Shown: positions 26,133 through 33,456 of the stretch, one piece after another
Layout: every line of letters begins with the position of its first letter
Position numbering within the stretch: the first letter of the stretch is position 1
DNA from: Christiangramia fulva
GTDB lineage: Bacteria; Bacteroidota; Bacteroidia; Flavobacteriales; Flavobacteriaceae
Direction: 5' to 3'
Length of the DNA stretch: 64,000 bases
Assembly: GCF_003024155.1 (NCBI RefSeq)
Contig: NZ_CP028136.1
Coordinates: 3,162,001-3,226,000 of the forward strand
The notes under the pieces: model-generated
The model's database searches: none
What the model was told of the DNA's origin: nothing
What the model saw: the letters and a program-made list of their open reading frames with translations, nothing else
Made by a program: the position numbers and the translations under genes

Positions 26133-26147
26133 AATGATTGTTGCTGA

Positions 26148-26249
26148 TTAGAAGAACCTTCTTCTGGAATTCCAGGATGCTATAGCCGTTACCGGTTGAG
26201 CATTAAGAAATGATTTTCTTTGTTTCTGATTGATCTCTGAAGTTTTCAT
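26148..26249 (-). CDS. Array microprotein B (33 residues, short type)
   Basis: Second gene of the array: MKTSEINQKQRKSFLNAQ, PVTAIASWNSRRRFF, TAA. Key residues are Phe14, Asn16, Trp26, Arg30 and Phe32, in the family's fixed spacing. It carries nine Lys/Arg against one Glu, so it is strongly basic. The start is preceded by the CATCAATCA leader repeat with an 8-12 base AT-rich spacer, as in microprotein C. Part of a duplicated 73 bp block. Function unknown. Confidence 0.75.
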   Translation of the reverse strand: MKTSEINQKQRKSFLNAQPVTAIASWNSRRRFF

Positions 26250-26274
26250 AATTGATGATTTTTGATTGATGAAT
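26202..26274. repeat. Direct repeat copy 2 (73 bp) in the small-gene array
   Basis: This copy covers the leader and first 16 codons of microprotein B. See copy 1 at 26061-26132; the two copies are in the same orientation and 141 bases apart. Confidence 0.85.
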
Positions 26275-26283
26275 GACCCTTTT

Positions 26284-26379
26284 TTAAGAGTAACGCCTTT
26301 TGTTTTTCCAGTTTCCTATAACCGAATTGGTCTGGCTGTTCATAAAGGTCTTTTGCTGATGATTGGTGTTTGATGTCAT
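26284..26379 (-). CDS. Array microprotein A (31 residues, short type)
   Basis: First gene of the array: MTSNTNHQQKTFMNSQ, TNSVIGNWKNKRRYS, TAA. It has the module residues Phe12, Asn14, Trp24, Arg28 and Tyr30. A longer frame starts at 26472, but its extra 31 residues read through the CATCAATCA leader that precedes every other member, so the ATG at 26379 is preferred. The member is Asn/Gln-rich in its first half. With about 120 bases of leader and a CTTAAGCTTAAG palindrome upstream, it is presumably the promoter-proximal gene. Confidence 0.7.
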   Translation of the reverse strand: MTSNTNHQQKTFMNSQTNSVIGNWKNKRRYS

Positions 26380-26504
26380 GATTAATTTATTTTGATTGAT
26401 GTCTTTACCTAAAAGACGACGACATTTCAAAGCTGTTACAGTACTATGTATTAAAGGGTAGTAAATTAACATATTTTTAACTTTTAACTCCTGATTTATA
26501 GGAG

Positions 26505-26516
26505 CTTAAGCTTAAG
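26505..26516. promoter_or_regulatory. Perfect palindrome CTTAAGCTTAAG between divergent units
   Basis: This 12-base palindrome lies between the small-gene array (minus strand) and the SdiA-regulated-type gene (plus strand). It could be a shared operator. No clear TAnnTTTG box for the array is visible nearby, so the array may use a different promoter type. Confidence 0.3.
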
Positions 26517-26533
26517 AAAGTATTGTTAATCTT

Positions 26534-26564
26534 TTTGTGACCCTTTATCATTGCTTTATTTTTA
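26534..26564 (+). promoter_or_regulatory. Probable promoter of the SdiA-regulated-type gene
   Basis: TTTG (26534-26537), 19 bases, then TATTTTTA (26557-26564), one mismatch from TAnnTTTG. The transcript start would be near 26571, 13 bases before the ATG. Confidence 0.5.
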
Positions 26565-26583
26565 AGTTCAAAAAATCATCGAA

Positions 26584-27453
26584 ATGAGGAAGTGGGCCTT
26601 TGGAATTGTTGTTTTAGTCATAGTAGTTGCAGGGTTAATTTACGGGTCGTATGAAAAGATGGATTACGATTTCGATGACACAACCAAAACTTATGAAATA
26701 GTAAATAAATGGAACCTGCCCAATGCCCTGGATGAAATTTCCGGGATCGCCTGGATAAGCAATGACCGGTTAGCCTGCATCGAGGATGAACACGGAATTA
26801 TATATATCTATGATCTGAAAAAATCCCAGATCATTTCCCGGCAAAAGTTTGGAGGATCAGGTGATTATGAAGCCATAACTACGATGGATAGCGCTTACTG
26901 GGTGGCAGAAAGCGATGGAAAACTCTATAAAATACCAATGAACAAGATGATCTCTCCTGAAAATACCACCACCTACAAAACCGGCTTTGAATACAAGAAC
27001 AATATTGAAGGCATTACTGCTACTTCTGATGGAAAACTATTGATTTCGGTTAAAGATCATAATCTGAAACCTAAAAATGAGGAACAGGACGAAAAATCAA
27101 AAGCGGTTTATACGTACGATCCTGTTTCCCAAAAACTAAATGAAAAAGCCAGTTTTCGTATAAATATTAACGATACGATATTCAAGAAGGTCCATACCCA
27201 TGAAGAGGATCGAAAATGGCGGCCTACAGATATGCAGTTTCATCCAATCACCGGTGAACTTTATATGATAGATTCTGAAATCCCGAAGGTTCTGGTATTA
27301 AATAAAGAGGGCAGGATCATAAAAATGCATTTACTCGATCCTGCCGAATTTTTCCAGCCTGAAGGAATTTGTTTTTCGCCCTCGGGCCGAATTTTTATTT
27401 CTAATGAAGGCAAAGGGGGGGATCCCAGCATCGTTGAAGTGAAATTTCAATAA
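26584..27453 (+). CDS. SdiA-regulated-type beta-propeller protein
   Basis: A 289-residue protein with one N-terminal hydrophobic segment (WAFGIVVLVIVVAGLIYGSY) that should anchor it or act as an uncleaved signal, then a propeller-like domain on the outer face. NALDEISGIAWISNDRLACI, SGDYEAITTMDSAYWVAESD, NNIEGITATSDGKLLISVKD and FFQPEGICFSPSGRIFISNE are successive blades of the kind found in the SdiA-regulated domain family (related to SMP-30/NHL propellers). The role is unknown. Its stop overlaps that of the convergent dipeptidase gene by seven bases. Confidence 0.8.
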   Translation: MRKWAFGIVVLVIVVAGLIYGSYEKMDYDFDDTTKTYEIVNKWNLPNALDEISGIAWISNDRLACIEDEHGIIYIYDLKKSQIISRQKFGGSGDYEAITTMDSAYWVAESDGKLYKIPMNKMISPENTTTYKTGFEYKNNIEGITATSDGKLLISVKDHNLKPKNEEQDEKSKAVYTYDPVSQKLNEKASFRININDTIFKKVHTHEEDRKWRPTDMQFHPITGELYMIDSEIPKVLVLNKEGRIIKMHLLDPAEFFQPEGICFSPSGRIFISNEGKGGDPSIVEVKFQ

Positions 27454-28739
27454 TTCTCTTCTTCCTGAATTTTTTCAGCTACCGCCTGAACTTCGTCCAG
27501 AACGCGCAGTAAATTTCCTCCCCAGAGCTTTGCAATATCTTCTTCGGTATAACCTCTTTTTACCAATTCAACAGTGACATTCAGACTTTCTGAAGCATCG
27601 TTCCAGCCTTCAATTCCGCCACCACCATCAAAATCGGAGCTGATCCCTACATGATCAATGCCTATTTTCGAAACCAGGTAATCTATATGATCTACAAAAT
27701 CTGAAACATTTACCGGCGGCACTTCTTTTTTCAGTTTTTCAATATCAGGGGCCGAAGCGGCTTTTACTTTTCCATATTCCGTATAGTAATTACTTCTATC
27801 AGCCTGTGACATCGTTTTGATACTATCCCATGGTTTTATTTGAAAATCCATTTCTTTGGCTTTTGCGTTATAAACGCTATCAGTTGCTGCCTTAAATGCA
27901 TTGTGTTTTGCAGTATTTAAATAAGAACTGAAAGCCACCGTTTGTACAACACCCCCGTGTTTTTTAAACAATTCCAGGGTTTCATCATCTACATTTCGGC
28001 TATGATTGCATAAGGCCCTTGCCGACGAATGAGAAGCGATAAGGGGAGCTTTGGACAGCTCGAACATTTGTTTGATAGCTTCTTTACTGGGGTGCGAGAT
28101 ATCGATCATCATCCCACAGCGATTCATTTCCTTAATAACTTTTTTACCCATTTCGCTCAAACCATTATGCAGCCATACTCCATCGGCTTCCCCGGTATTT
28201 GAATCGGCTAACTGACTATGCCCATTGTGGGCAAGCGACATATAGCGTGCACCCATATCATAAAATTCCTGGACGCGGCTTAGATCTTCACCTATAGGAT
28301 ATCCGTTTTCCACACCTATCATCGCAACTTTCTTACCTTCAGCCACCAGTTTTCGAACTTCATCTGAAGTGGTTGCAAGACCTATCTTTTCTGGGGCTAT
28401 CTCTTCGGTTAAACGATGAATGGCTTTAAATTTCGAAATAGCATTTTCATAGGCTGCTTTATAACCTTCTTCGGTAAGTGGCCCCTGGCCAGTATATACA
28501 ATAAGCCAGGTGACATCCATTCCTCCAGCGATCATCTTGGGCAGGTTCACCTGAGTATCAAGATCCATCGTATAATTTTTGTCTTCGGTGAAATTTTCCA
28601 CGTTGATATCATTGTGAGTATCAATTGTGATTACCTTTTCGTGTATGCGTTTTGCCTTTTCGAGAAGATCGGGATTGGTTTGGGCCATAGAGAATTGAAT
28701 AACTGAAAAAAGTATAATTCCGGGTAACTTATATTTCAT
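27447..28739 (-). CDS. Membrane dipeptidase, M19 (renal dipeptidase) family
   Basis: A 430-residue secreted zinc dipeptidase with signal peptide (YKLPGIILFSVIQFSMAQ). The metal ligands are in IDTHNDIN (His and Asp), AMIGVENGYPIG (Glu), MIDISHPSKEAI (His) and LIASHSSARALCNHSRN (His). The C-terminal IDHVGISSDFDGGGG motif carries the catalytic-site Asp. The family cleaves dipeptides, including those with D-residues, in the periplasm. It has an extra ~60-residue insert around the YYTEYGKVKAASAPDIEKLK segment, which is common in Bacteroidota members. It is monocistronic. Confidence 0.92.
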   Translation of the reverse strand: MKYKLPGIILFSVIQFSMAQTNPDLLEKAKRIHEKVITIDTHNDINVENFTEDKNYTMDLDTQVNLPKMIAGGMDVTWLIVYTGQGPLTEEGYKAAYENAISKFKAIHRLTEEIAPEKIGLATTSDEVRKLVAEGKKVAMIGVENGYPIGEDLSRVQEFYDMGARYMSLAHNGHSQLADSNTGEADGVWLHNGLSEMGKKVIKEMNRCGMMIDISHPSKEAIKQMFELSKAPLIASHSSARALCNHSRNVDDETLELFKKHGGVVQTVAFSSYLNTAKHNAFKAATDSVYNAKAKEMDFQIKPWDSIKTMSQADRSNYYTEYGKVKAASAPDIEKLKKEVPPVNVSDFVDHIDYLVSKIGIDHVGISSDFDGGGGIEGWNDASESLNVTVELVKRGYTEEDIAKLWGGNLLRVLDEVQAVAEKIQEEENY

Positions 28740-28799
28740 GTGTAGCTGTGAATGTTAATTAAAGGCTGAATTTAAGAATTAAATTTATGACTTGGCTAT

Positions 28800-28832
28800 T
28801 TTGATAAGCGATTGTATTTTGACGTAAATTTG
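28800..28832 (+). promoter_or_regulatory. Bacteroidota promoter of the amidoligase operon
   Basis: TTTG (28800-28803), 21 bases, then TAAATTTG (28825-28832), an exact consensus -7 box. The transcript start should lie near 28839, about 16 bases before the ATG at 28855. Confidence 0.7.
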
Positions 28833-28854
28833 ATGAATTATTCCATATTACTGA

Positions 28855-30306
28855 ATGAACAAATACATTGTTGTAAATAATCCCGAGAACTGGAAGATAA
28901 AATCTGAACAGATAAAGATTATTTCTTCGCGGGAATATCTTACCAATCCTGAATATTCTCAACTTAAGAAAGCCCGTGTTTTCAACCTTTGCAAGGATTA
29001 TTCCTATCAGTCCAAAGGATATTATGTATCACTTTTGGCTGAAGCGCGAGGGCATCTGGCCATTCCCACGGTTAAAAACCTGGTGGATCTTGGGGAACCA
29101 AAACTGGTGAAAATCGTTTCAGAAGATTTTGACGATCTTATTCAGAAATCCCTGAAAAACATCAAATCTCAGGAATTTACGCTGAGCATCTATTTCGGTC
29201 AGAATGTAGCGGCGAAATATAAAGAATTGAGCAGCATGTTCTTCAGGCATTTTCAAATTCCTTTTTTACGCGTCAGGTTCAATTATAACAATCGGTGGAA
29301 TATCAAGAATATCAAGGCGATCTCGGTGGCTGAAATCCCCAATGAGCATATAGATAGTATGTATTATTTCGCGGAACAGTATTTTGCCAAAAAACGTTAT
29401 GATACCCCGCGGCCAAATGCCTTTGAATATGATCTCGCGATTTTGGTAAAGGAAGGTGATCCTGCTCCGCCCAGTAATGCAAAAGCTTTAAAAAAGTTTA
29501 CAGAACTTGCCGAGAAAATGGGTTTTTATACTGAAATCGTTGGCCCGAAAGACCTTTCAAGGCTTTCTGCTTTCGACGCGCTTTTTATCAGGCAGAGTAC
29601 CGAGGTCAATAATGAAGCTTATGCTTTTGCCCGTAAGGCGCAGCAGGAAGATATCGCCATTATTGATTATCCTGATGCGATCCTGAAATGCTGTAACAAG
29701 GTTTTTATGGCTGAAGCCCTCGAGAATGCAGGGATTCCCACTCCAAAGACATTTATCGTTCATAAAGACAATAAAGATAGTATCTTTAAAAAAACAGGTT
29801 TCCCCGTGGTTTTGAAATCTCCCGATTCTACTTTTTCGTTTGGCGTGAAAAAAGCCAATAATGAAGAGGAATATCGGGAAATGCTGGGCGCCATGCTGAA
29901 AAAATCGGAACTGGTTATCGCCCAGGAATTTTCTCCTTCAGAATATGACTGGAGAATTGGCATTATTGACGGTAAACCTTTTTATGCCTGCAGGTATTAT
30001 ATGGCAAAGGGCCATTGGCAAATCTATAACTGGGACGCGAAAAATAAGGATGATCAGGACGGAAATGCAGATTGCCTTCCTATTGAAAAAGTTCCGAAAC
30101 AGATCGTTAGAATTGCTGTTCGTGCGGCAAAATTGATGGGAAAAGGACTTTATGGGATAGATATTAAAGTCGTTAAGTCCAAACCTCTGGTGATTGAGAT
30201 CAATGATAATCCCAATATAGATGCGGGTGTGGAAGATGCTTTTTACGGAGACACCGTTTATCTGGAAGTTTTAACGGCCTTGAAAAACAGGATCGAAAAT
30301 AAATAA
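28855..30306 (+). CDS. RimK-like ATP-grasp amidoligase with N-terminal RLAN-type domain
   Basis: A 483-residue cytoplasmic protein. The N-terminal ~190 residues (VNNPENWKIKSEQIKIISSR, LCKDYSYQSKGYYVSLLAEA) match the RimK-like ATP-grasp N-terminal domain. The rest is an ATP-grasp fold: GIPTPKTFIVHKDNKDSIFK, GFPVVLKSPDSTFSFGVKKA (ATP-binding lysine and loop), EFSPSEYDWRIGIIDGKPFY, and the metal-binding end GIDIKVVKSKPLVIEINDNP with E-I-N-D-N. Such enzymes join a carboxylate to an amine through an acyl phosphate. It heads a three-gene unit with a GCS2-like ligase (one base away) and an N-formylglutamate amidohydrolase, so it is more likely a peptide or small-molecule ligase than the ribosomal S6 modifier. 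Confidence 0.85.
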   Translation: MNKYIVVNNPENWKIKSEQIKIISSREYLTNPEYSQLKKARVFNLCKDYSYQSKGYYVSLLAEARGHLAIPTVKNLVDLGEPKLVKIVSEDFDDLIQKSLKNIKSQEFTLSIYFGQNVAAKYKELSSMFFRHFQIPFLRVRFNYNNRWNIKNIKAISVAEIPNEHIDSMYYFAEQYFAKKRYDTPRPNAFEYDLAILVKEGDPAPPSNAKALKKFTELAEKMGFYTEIVGPKDLSRLSAFDALFIRQSTEVNNEAYAFARKAQQEDIAIIDYPDAILKCCNKVFMAEALENAGIPTPKTFIVHKDNKDSIFKKTGFPVVLKSPDSTFSFGVKKANNEEEYREMLGAMLKKSELVIAQEFSPSEYDWRIGIIDGKPFYACRYYMAKGHWQIYNWDAKNKDDQDGNADCLPIEKVPKQIVRIAVRAAKLMGKGLYGIDIKVVKSKPLVIEINDNPNIDAGVEDAFYGDTVYLEVLTALKNRIENK

Positions 30307-30307
30307 T

Positions 30308-31528
30308 ATGGCCTATCATCTTTTTGAAGTCGCCGGAATCGAACTGGAATATATGCTGGTTAAAAAAGCGAATTTCAAGGTGAATCCTATCGTTGACCAG
30401 TTGCTCACTAAAAAAAATGGTTCATTGACTTCTGATATTGATAATGGAAAAATTGAATGGAGCAATGAACTCGTGAATCATGTGGTCGAGATCAAAACCA
30501 ACGGCCCGGTAGAGAGTTTAGAAGGTCTTGAAGATCTTTTTCAGGATAATGTGATTGAAATCAACAGCTTGCTTGAAGAATTTGCCACGGTGTTAATGCC
30601 CGGAGCATCGCATCCGTTAATGAATCCCGATACTGAAACAAGGCTTTGGCAGCATCATTACAGTAAGATCTATGCGCTGTATAATCGTATTTTCGATTGT
30701 CGCGGACATGGCTGGAGCAATGTTCAGAGCATGCATATCAATTTGCCTTTTTCTGGTGATGATGAATTTGAAAAACTGCATGCCGCGGTAAGAATTTTAC
30801 TGCCCATTATTCCGGGACTGGCGGCAAGTTCTCCCGTTTTAGACGGAAAACATACCGGTTTCAAAGATACGCGCATGCATTTCTATAAAAGCAATCAGAA
30901 GGAAATTCCTCATATGACCGGGAAAGTGATCCCGGAACAGGTTTTTTCAAAAGCCGAATATTACGAGAAGATTTTTGATCCTATTAATGAAGCTTTGAAA
31001 CCATTTGATACCGATCATTTGCTCGACCATCACTTTGTGAATTCACGAGGCGCTATTGCCCGTTTTGACAGGAATGCCATTGAGATCAGGGTCATAGATA
31101 TCCAGGAAAACCCCTCGGCTGATGTGGCCATTGCCGCTTTTATTATCGAAACCCTGAAATTGCTGGTAAGTGAGGAACTGGTATCTTTAGAAGATCAGAA
31201 ATCATGGCACGAAGATGCCCTTTTTGATATTTTCAATGAGGTGATCATAAATGCCGAAAATACTTTGATCACCGATCAAAAATACCTGGCTCTTTTTGAT
31301 ATAGAAAAGGCTGCCGATGTAAAAATTATCTGGAGAAAATTATTTTCACGGGTAAAAGAGAATCTTTCCGAAAATCATGCGAAGCATATAGATTTCATTT
31401 TACAAAACGGAAGCCTGGCAACCCGTATCCTTAAAGCGATCAGAAATGATTTTTCAGAAAAGAATATTCTTGGAGTTTATAAAAAAATGGCCATCTGTCT
31501 CCAGGAAAATAGAATGTTCAGGCCATGA
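30308..31528 (+). CDS. GCS2-family carboxylate-amine ligase
   Basis: A 406-residue cytoplasmic enzyme of the glutamate-cysteine ligase 2 superfamily, which couples glutamate-like acids to amines using ATP. The N-terminal strand FEVAGIELEYMLVKK carries the metal-binding E-x-E pattern. VVEIKTNGPVESLEGL, MPGASHPLMNPDTETRLW, VQSMHINLPFSGDDEFEKLH and the RFDRNAIEIRVIDIQENPSA segment with E-I-R form the rest of the active site. It is not a standard GshA, as the Cys-site pieces are not recognisable. One base separates it from the ATP-grasp gene, and its stop overlaps the next start by four bases. Confidence 0.85.
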   Translation: MAYHLFEVAGIELEYMLVKKANFKVNPIVDQLLTKKNGSLTSDIDNGKIEWSNELVNHVVEIKTNGPVESLEGLEDLFQDNVIEINSLLEEFATVLMPGASHPLMNPDTETRLWQHHYSKIYALYNRIFDCRGHGWSNVQSMHINLPFSGDDEFEKLHAAVRILLPIIPGLAASSPVLDGKHTGFKDTRMHFYKSNQKEIPHMTGKVIPEQVFSKAEYYEKIFDPINEALKPFDTDHLLDHHFVNSRGAIARFDRNAIEIRVIDIQENPSADVAIAAFIIETLKLLVSEELVSLEDQKSWHEDALFDIFNEVIINAENTLITDQKYLALFDIEKAADVKIIWRKLFSRVKENLSENHAKHIDFILQNGSLATRILKAIRNDFSEKNILGVYKKMAICLQENRMFRP

Positions 31529-32208
31529 AGCTGGTGTTAACCTGTGAACATGCTGCCGCCGAAATTCCTTCGGAATATTCGTATTTATTCAATGCAGAAA
31601 AATATGTTTTAAATACTCATGAAGCCTTTGATCCCGGGGCGTTTGATCTTTTTCAGTATTTAAAGCCTTTATCCCATTTCCGTTTTTATCATTCTATTGG
31701 AAGGTTGCTGGTTGAAGTAAATCGTTCGGAGCATCACCCTAAATTATTTTCCCGATATTCAAAAAAACTTGATAAAGACCAAAAAAAGCTTGTAAAGCAA
31801 TACTATTATTTTCCCTACAGAAAGCAGGTGGAGGAGCAAATTGGTACATTAACAGGGAAGGGAATAGAGGTGCTTCATATTTCGGTCCACAGTTTTACGC
31901 CCGTTTTGAATGGACAAGAAAGGAACTGTGATCTGGGCCTTCTTTATGATCCTTCCCGAAAAAAAGAATCTTCGGTTTGCCGTAAAATGAAGGAATTAAT
32001 CAGGGAAAATAATTCAGATTTAGTAGTAAGAATGAACTATCCGTATCTTGGAAAAGCTGACGGGTTTACTACCTACCTCAGAAAAAAATTCGGTGAGAAT
32101 TATATGGGAATTGAACTGGAAGTGAATCAGAAGTTCGTTTCCAAAAATAGTATGGACAAGCGAATAAAATCTATTTTAAAAATAGCCATTCAGCAGCTGC
32201 TGCAGTAA
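31525..32208 (+). CDS. N-formylglutamate amidohydrolase family protein
   Basis: A 227-residue cytoplasmic hydrolase. Family marks are LTCEHAAAEIP near the N-terminus, GRLLVEVNRSEHHPKLFS, ISVHSFTPVLNGQERNCDLG with the metal-binding His, and the C-terminal GIELEVNQKFV with Glu and Asn. The reference enzyme removes formate from N-formylglutamate in histidine breakdown, but no histidine genes are near. Its place behind two amide-forming ligases suggests it trims or edits their product or a formyl-protected substrate. It starts inside the stop of the GCS2 gene and ends the operon just before a terminator. Confidence 0.85.
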   Translation: MKLVLTCEHAAAEIPSEYSYLFNAEKYVLNTHEAFDPGAFDLFQYLKPLSHFRFYHSIGRLLVEVNRSEHHPKLFSRYSKKLDKDQKKLVKQYYYFPYRKQVEEQIGTLTGKGIEVLHISVHSFTPVLNGQERNCDLGLLYDPSRKKESSVCRKMKELIRENNSDLVVRMNYPYLGKADGFTTYLRKKFGENYMGIELEVNQKFVSKNSMDKRIKSILKIAIQQLLQ

Positions 32209-32234
32209 AAAAACCGCCATCGGGCGGTTTTAAA
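32209..32234 (+). terminator. Intrinsic terminator of the amidoligase operon
   Basis: AAACCGCC (32211-32218), loop ATCG, GGCGGTTT (32223-32230), then TAAATT. It lies one base after the last stop; the inverted form also ends in A/T-rich sequence and could serve the convergent osmC transcript. Confidence 0.75.
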
Positions 32235-32254
32235 TTGGATGTTTAAAAGGAAGT

Positions 32255-32665
32255 TTAATTCAACTCATAATCCAGGCTGATCTCTGCCTTTAAAAGTTTT
32301 GAAATTGGGCAATTTTCCTTGGCTTTTTTTGCCAATTGAGCAAATTTATCTTCATCGATTTCTGGTACGCTGGCTTTCAAAACCAGGTGAGATTTTTTAA
32401 CAGTTCCGTCTTCAAAAGTAATTTCAGAAGTTGTTTCCAGCTTATCAGGGGTATAACCTTCTTCTGTCAAAAATGCCGATAACTGCATGCTAAAACAACC
32501 CGAATGTGCTGCACCTATCAATTCTTCGGGATTTGTTCCTTTTCCGTTTTCAAAACGGGTTTTGAATGAGTATTGGGTCTGGTTTAAAACTCCGCTTTCT
32601 GTGCTTACCGTTCCGGAACCTTCTTTAAGAGAACCTTTCCAAACGGCTGATCCTTTTCTTTTCAT
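32255..32665 (-). CDS. osmC: OsmC family peroxiredoxin
   Basis: A 136-residue cytoplasmic thiol peroxidase that reduces organic hydroperoxides. The two reactive cysteines are Cys57 in [15 protein letters not shown] and Cys119 in [10 protein letters not shown], and [13 protein letters not shown] is the OsmC signature. The start [20 protein letters not shown] is typical of the OsmC rather than the Ohr subgroup. Monocistronic, between the amidoligase operon and the FKBP gene. Confidence 0.9.
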   Translation of the reverse strand: MKRKGSAVWKGSLKEGSGTVSTESGVLNQTQYSFKTRFENGKGTNPEELIGAAHSGCFSMQLSAFLTEEGYTPDKLETTSEITFEDGTVKKSHLVLKASVPEIDEDKFAQLAKKAKENCPISKLLKAEISLDYELN

Positions 32666-32748
32666 AATTTAAATGTTGGTTTTTTGAATTCTTTTCTAAA
32701 TTACTAAGGAGGGAAGGAAACAGAAAAGATTTATCAAAATCTTAACCT

Positions 32749-32782
32749 AAAAAAAAGCCCGAAGTATAAACTTCAGGCTTTA
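32749..32782 (-). terminator. Intrinsic terminator of the FKBP/SlyD gene
   Basis: On the minus strand AAGCC-T-GAAGT pairs with ACTTC-G-GGCTT around a four-base loop, then eight T follow. It lies about 20 bases after the gene's stop. Confidence 0.85.
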
Positions 32783-32802
32783 TATAAGAATGAAAGTGAT
32801 TA

Positions 32803-33234
32803 CTATTTTATTTCAACCACTTCAAGATCAAAAACAAGATCTTTTCCTGCAAGCGGATGATTCGCATCAACTACAATGCTTTCATTTTTTACTTCTTTTA
32901 CCACAAGATTGATCTCACGGCCGTCAGGACCTTTAGAAACCAAAGGCATTCCCACTTCCGGCTTCAGTTCTTCTGGAAGTTGTTTTTTATCTACCTCCTG
33001 GATCAACTCGGGTTTTGGATCTCCGTAAGCCTCGTCTTTAGGTATATTGATGGTTTTCTTTTCGTTTAATTCCATATTGATAAGGCCTTTTTCAAAACCT
33101 GGAATTAGCTGTCCCTGACCAAGGGTGAATTCAATAGGTTCTCCGCGTTCTACCGAACTATCAAAAACCTGTCCGTCTTCCAGCTTTCCGGTGTAATGTA
33201 CCTTAACAGTGTCATTTTGTTTTACTTGACTCAT
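32803..33234 (-). CDS. slyD: FKBP-type peptidyl-prolyl cis-trans isomerase, SlyD-like
   Basis: A 143-residue protein of the SlyD group, a proline isomerase and chaperone. The FKBP part has VKVHYTGKLEDGQVFDSS and GQLIPGFEKGLINMELNEKK. The insert-in-flap chaperone domain is at about residues 68-125 (DEAYGDPKPELIQEVDKKQL, EVGMPLVSKGPDG), and DANHPLAGKDLVFDLEVVEI closes the fold. The His-rich C-terminal metal tail of E. coli SlyD is absent. It has a consensus promoter at 33297-33327 and an intrinsic terminator, so it is a single-gene transcript. Confidence 0.9.
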   Translation of the reverse strand: MSQVKQNDTVKVHYTGKLEDGQVFDSSVERGEPIEFTLGQGQLIPGFEKGLINMELNEKKTINIPKDEAYGDPKPELIQEVDKKQLPEELKPEVGMPLVSKGPDGREINLVVKEVKNESIVVDANHPLAGKDLVFDLEVVEIK

Positions 33235-33296
33235 AAAAAGTGTTTTTTAACTATTTATTTTTCGGCTGTAAATTCATTTTCAGCCACTTAAAGTTG

Positions 33297-33327
33297 CAAA
33301 GGTACAAGTAAATGAGCGAAAGCCAAA
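33297..33327 (-). promoter_or_regulatory. Bacteroidota promoter of the FKBP/SlyD gene
   Basis: On the minus strand TTTG (33327-33324), 19 bases, then TACCTTTG (33304-33297), exact consensus. It implies a leader of about 55 bases before the ATG at 33234. Confidence 0.7.
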
Positions 33328-33456
33328 AAATACAGGACTTTAACGGTTCATGAGTGGAGATTCATAAAATTTTATATGAATTGGAAATTAATTATTAAAG
33401 AAATAACTTTAAGGATTCTTATATTTAAAAATCTACCAATTTAATTCTTCAGTTTT

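Noticed and set aside
25672..26400. Possible CRISPR array suggested by regularly spaced repeats
   Set aside because: The repeats are the leaders and fronts of coding microgenes, unequal in spacing (about 120-180 bases) and not palindromic units with unique short spacers; no cas genes are near.
26284..26472. A 62-residue reading of microprotein A from the upstream ATG
   Set aside because: The added 31 residues translate the leader motif that precedes each of the other members as non-coding DNA.
25500..32234. A modified-peptide (RiPP) gene cluster linking the microprotein array to the amidoligase operon
   Set aside because: The two lie about 2.5 kb apart on opposite strands with unrelated genes between and separate terminators, and no transporter or dedicated protease adjoins the array. 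Kept only as a remote possibility.
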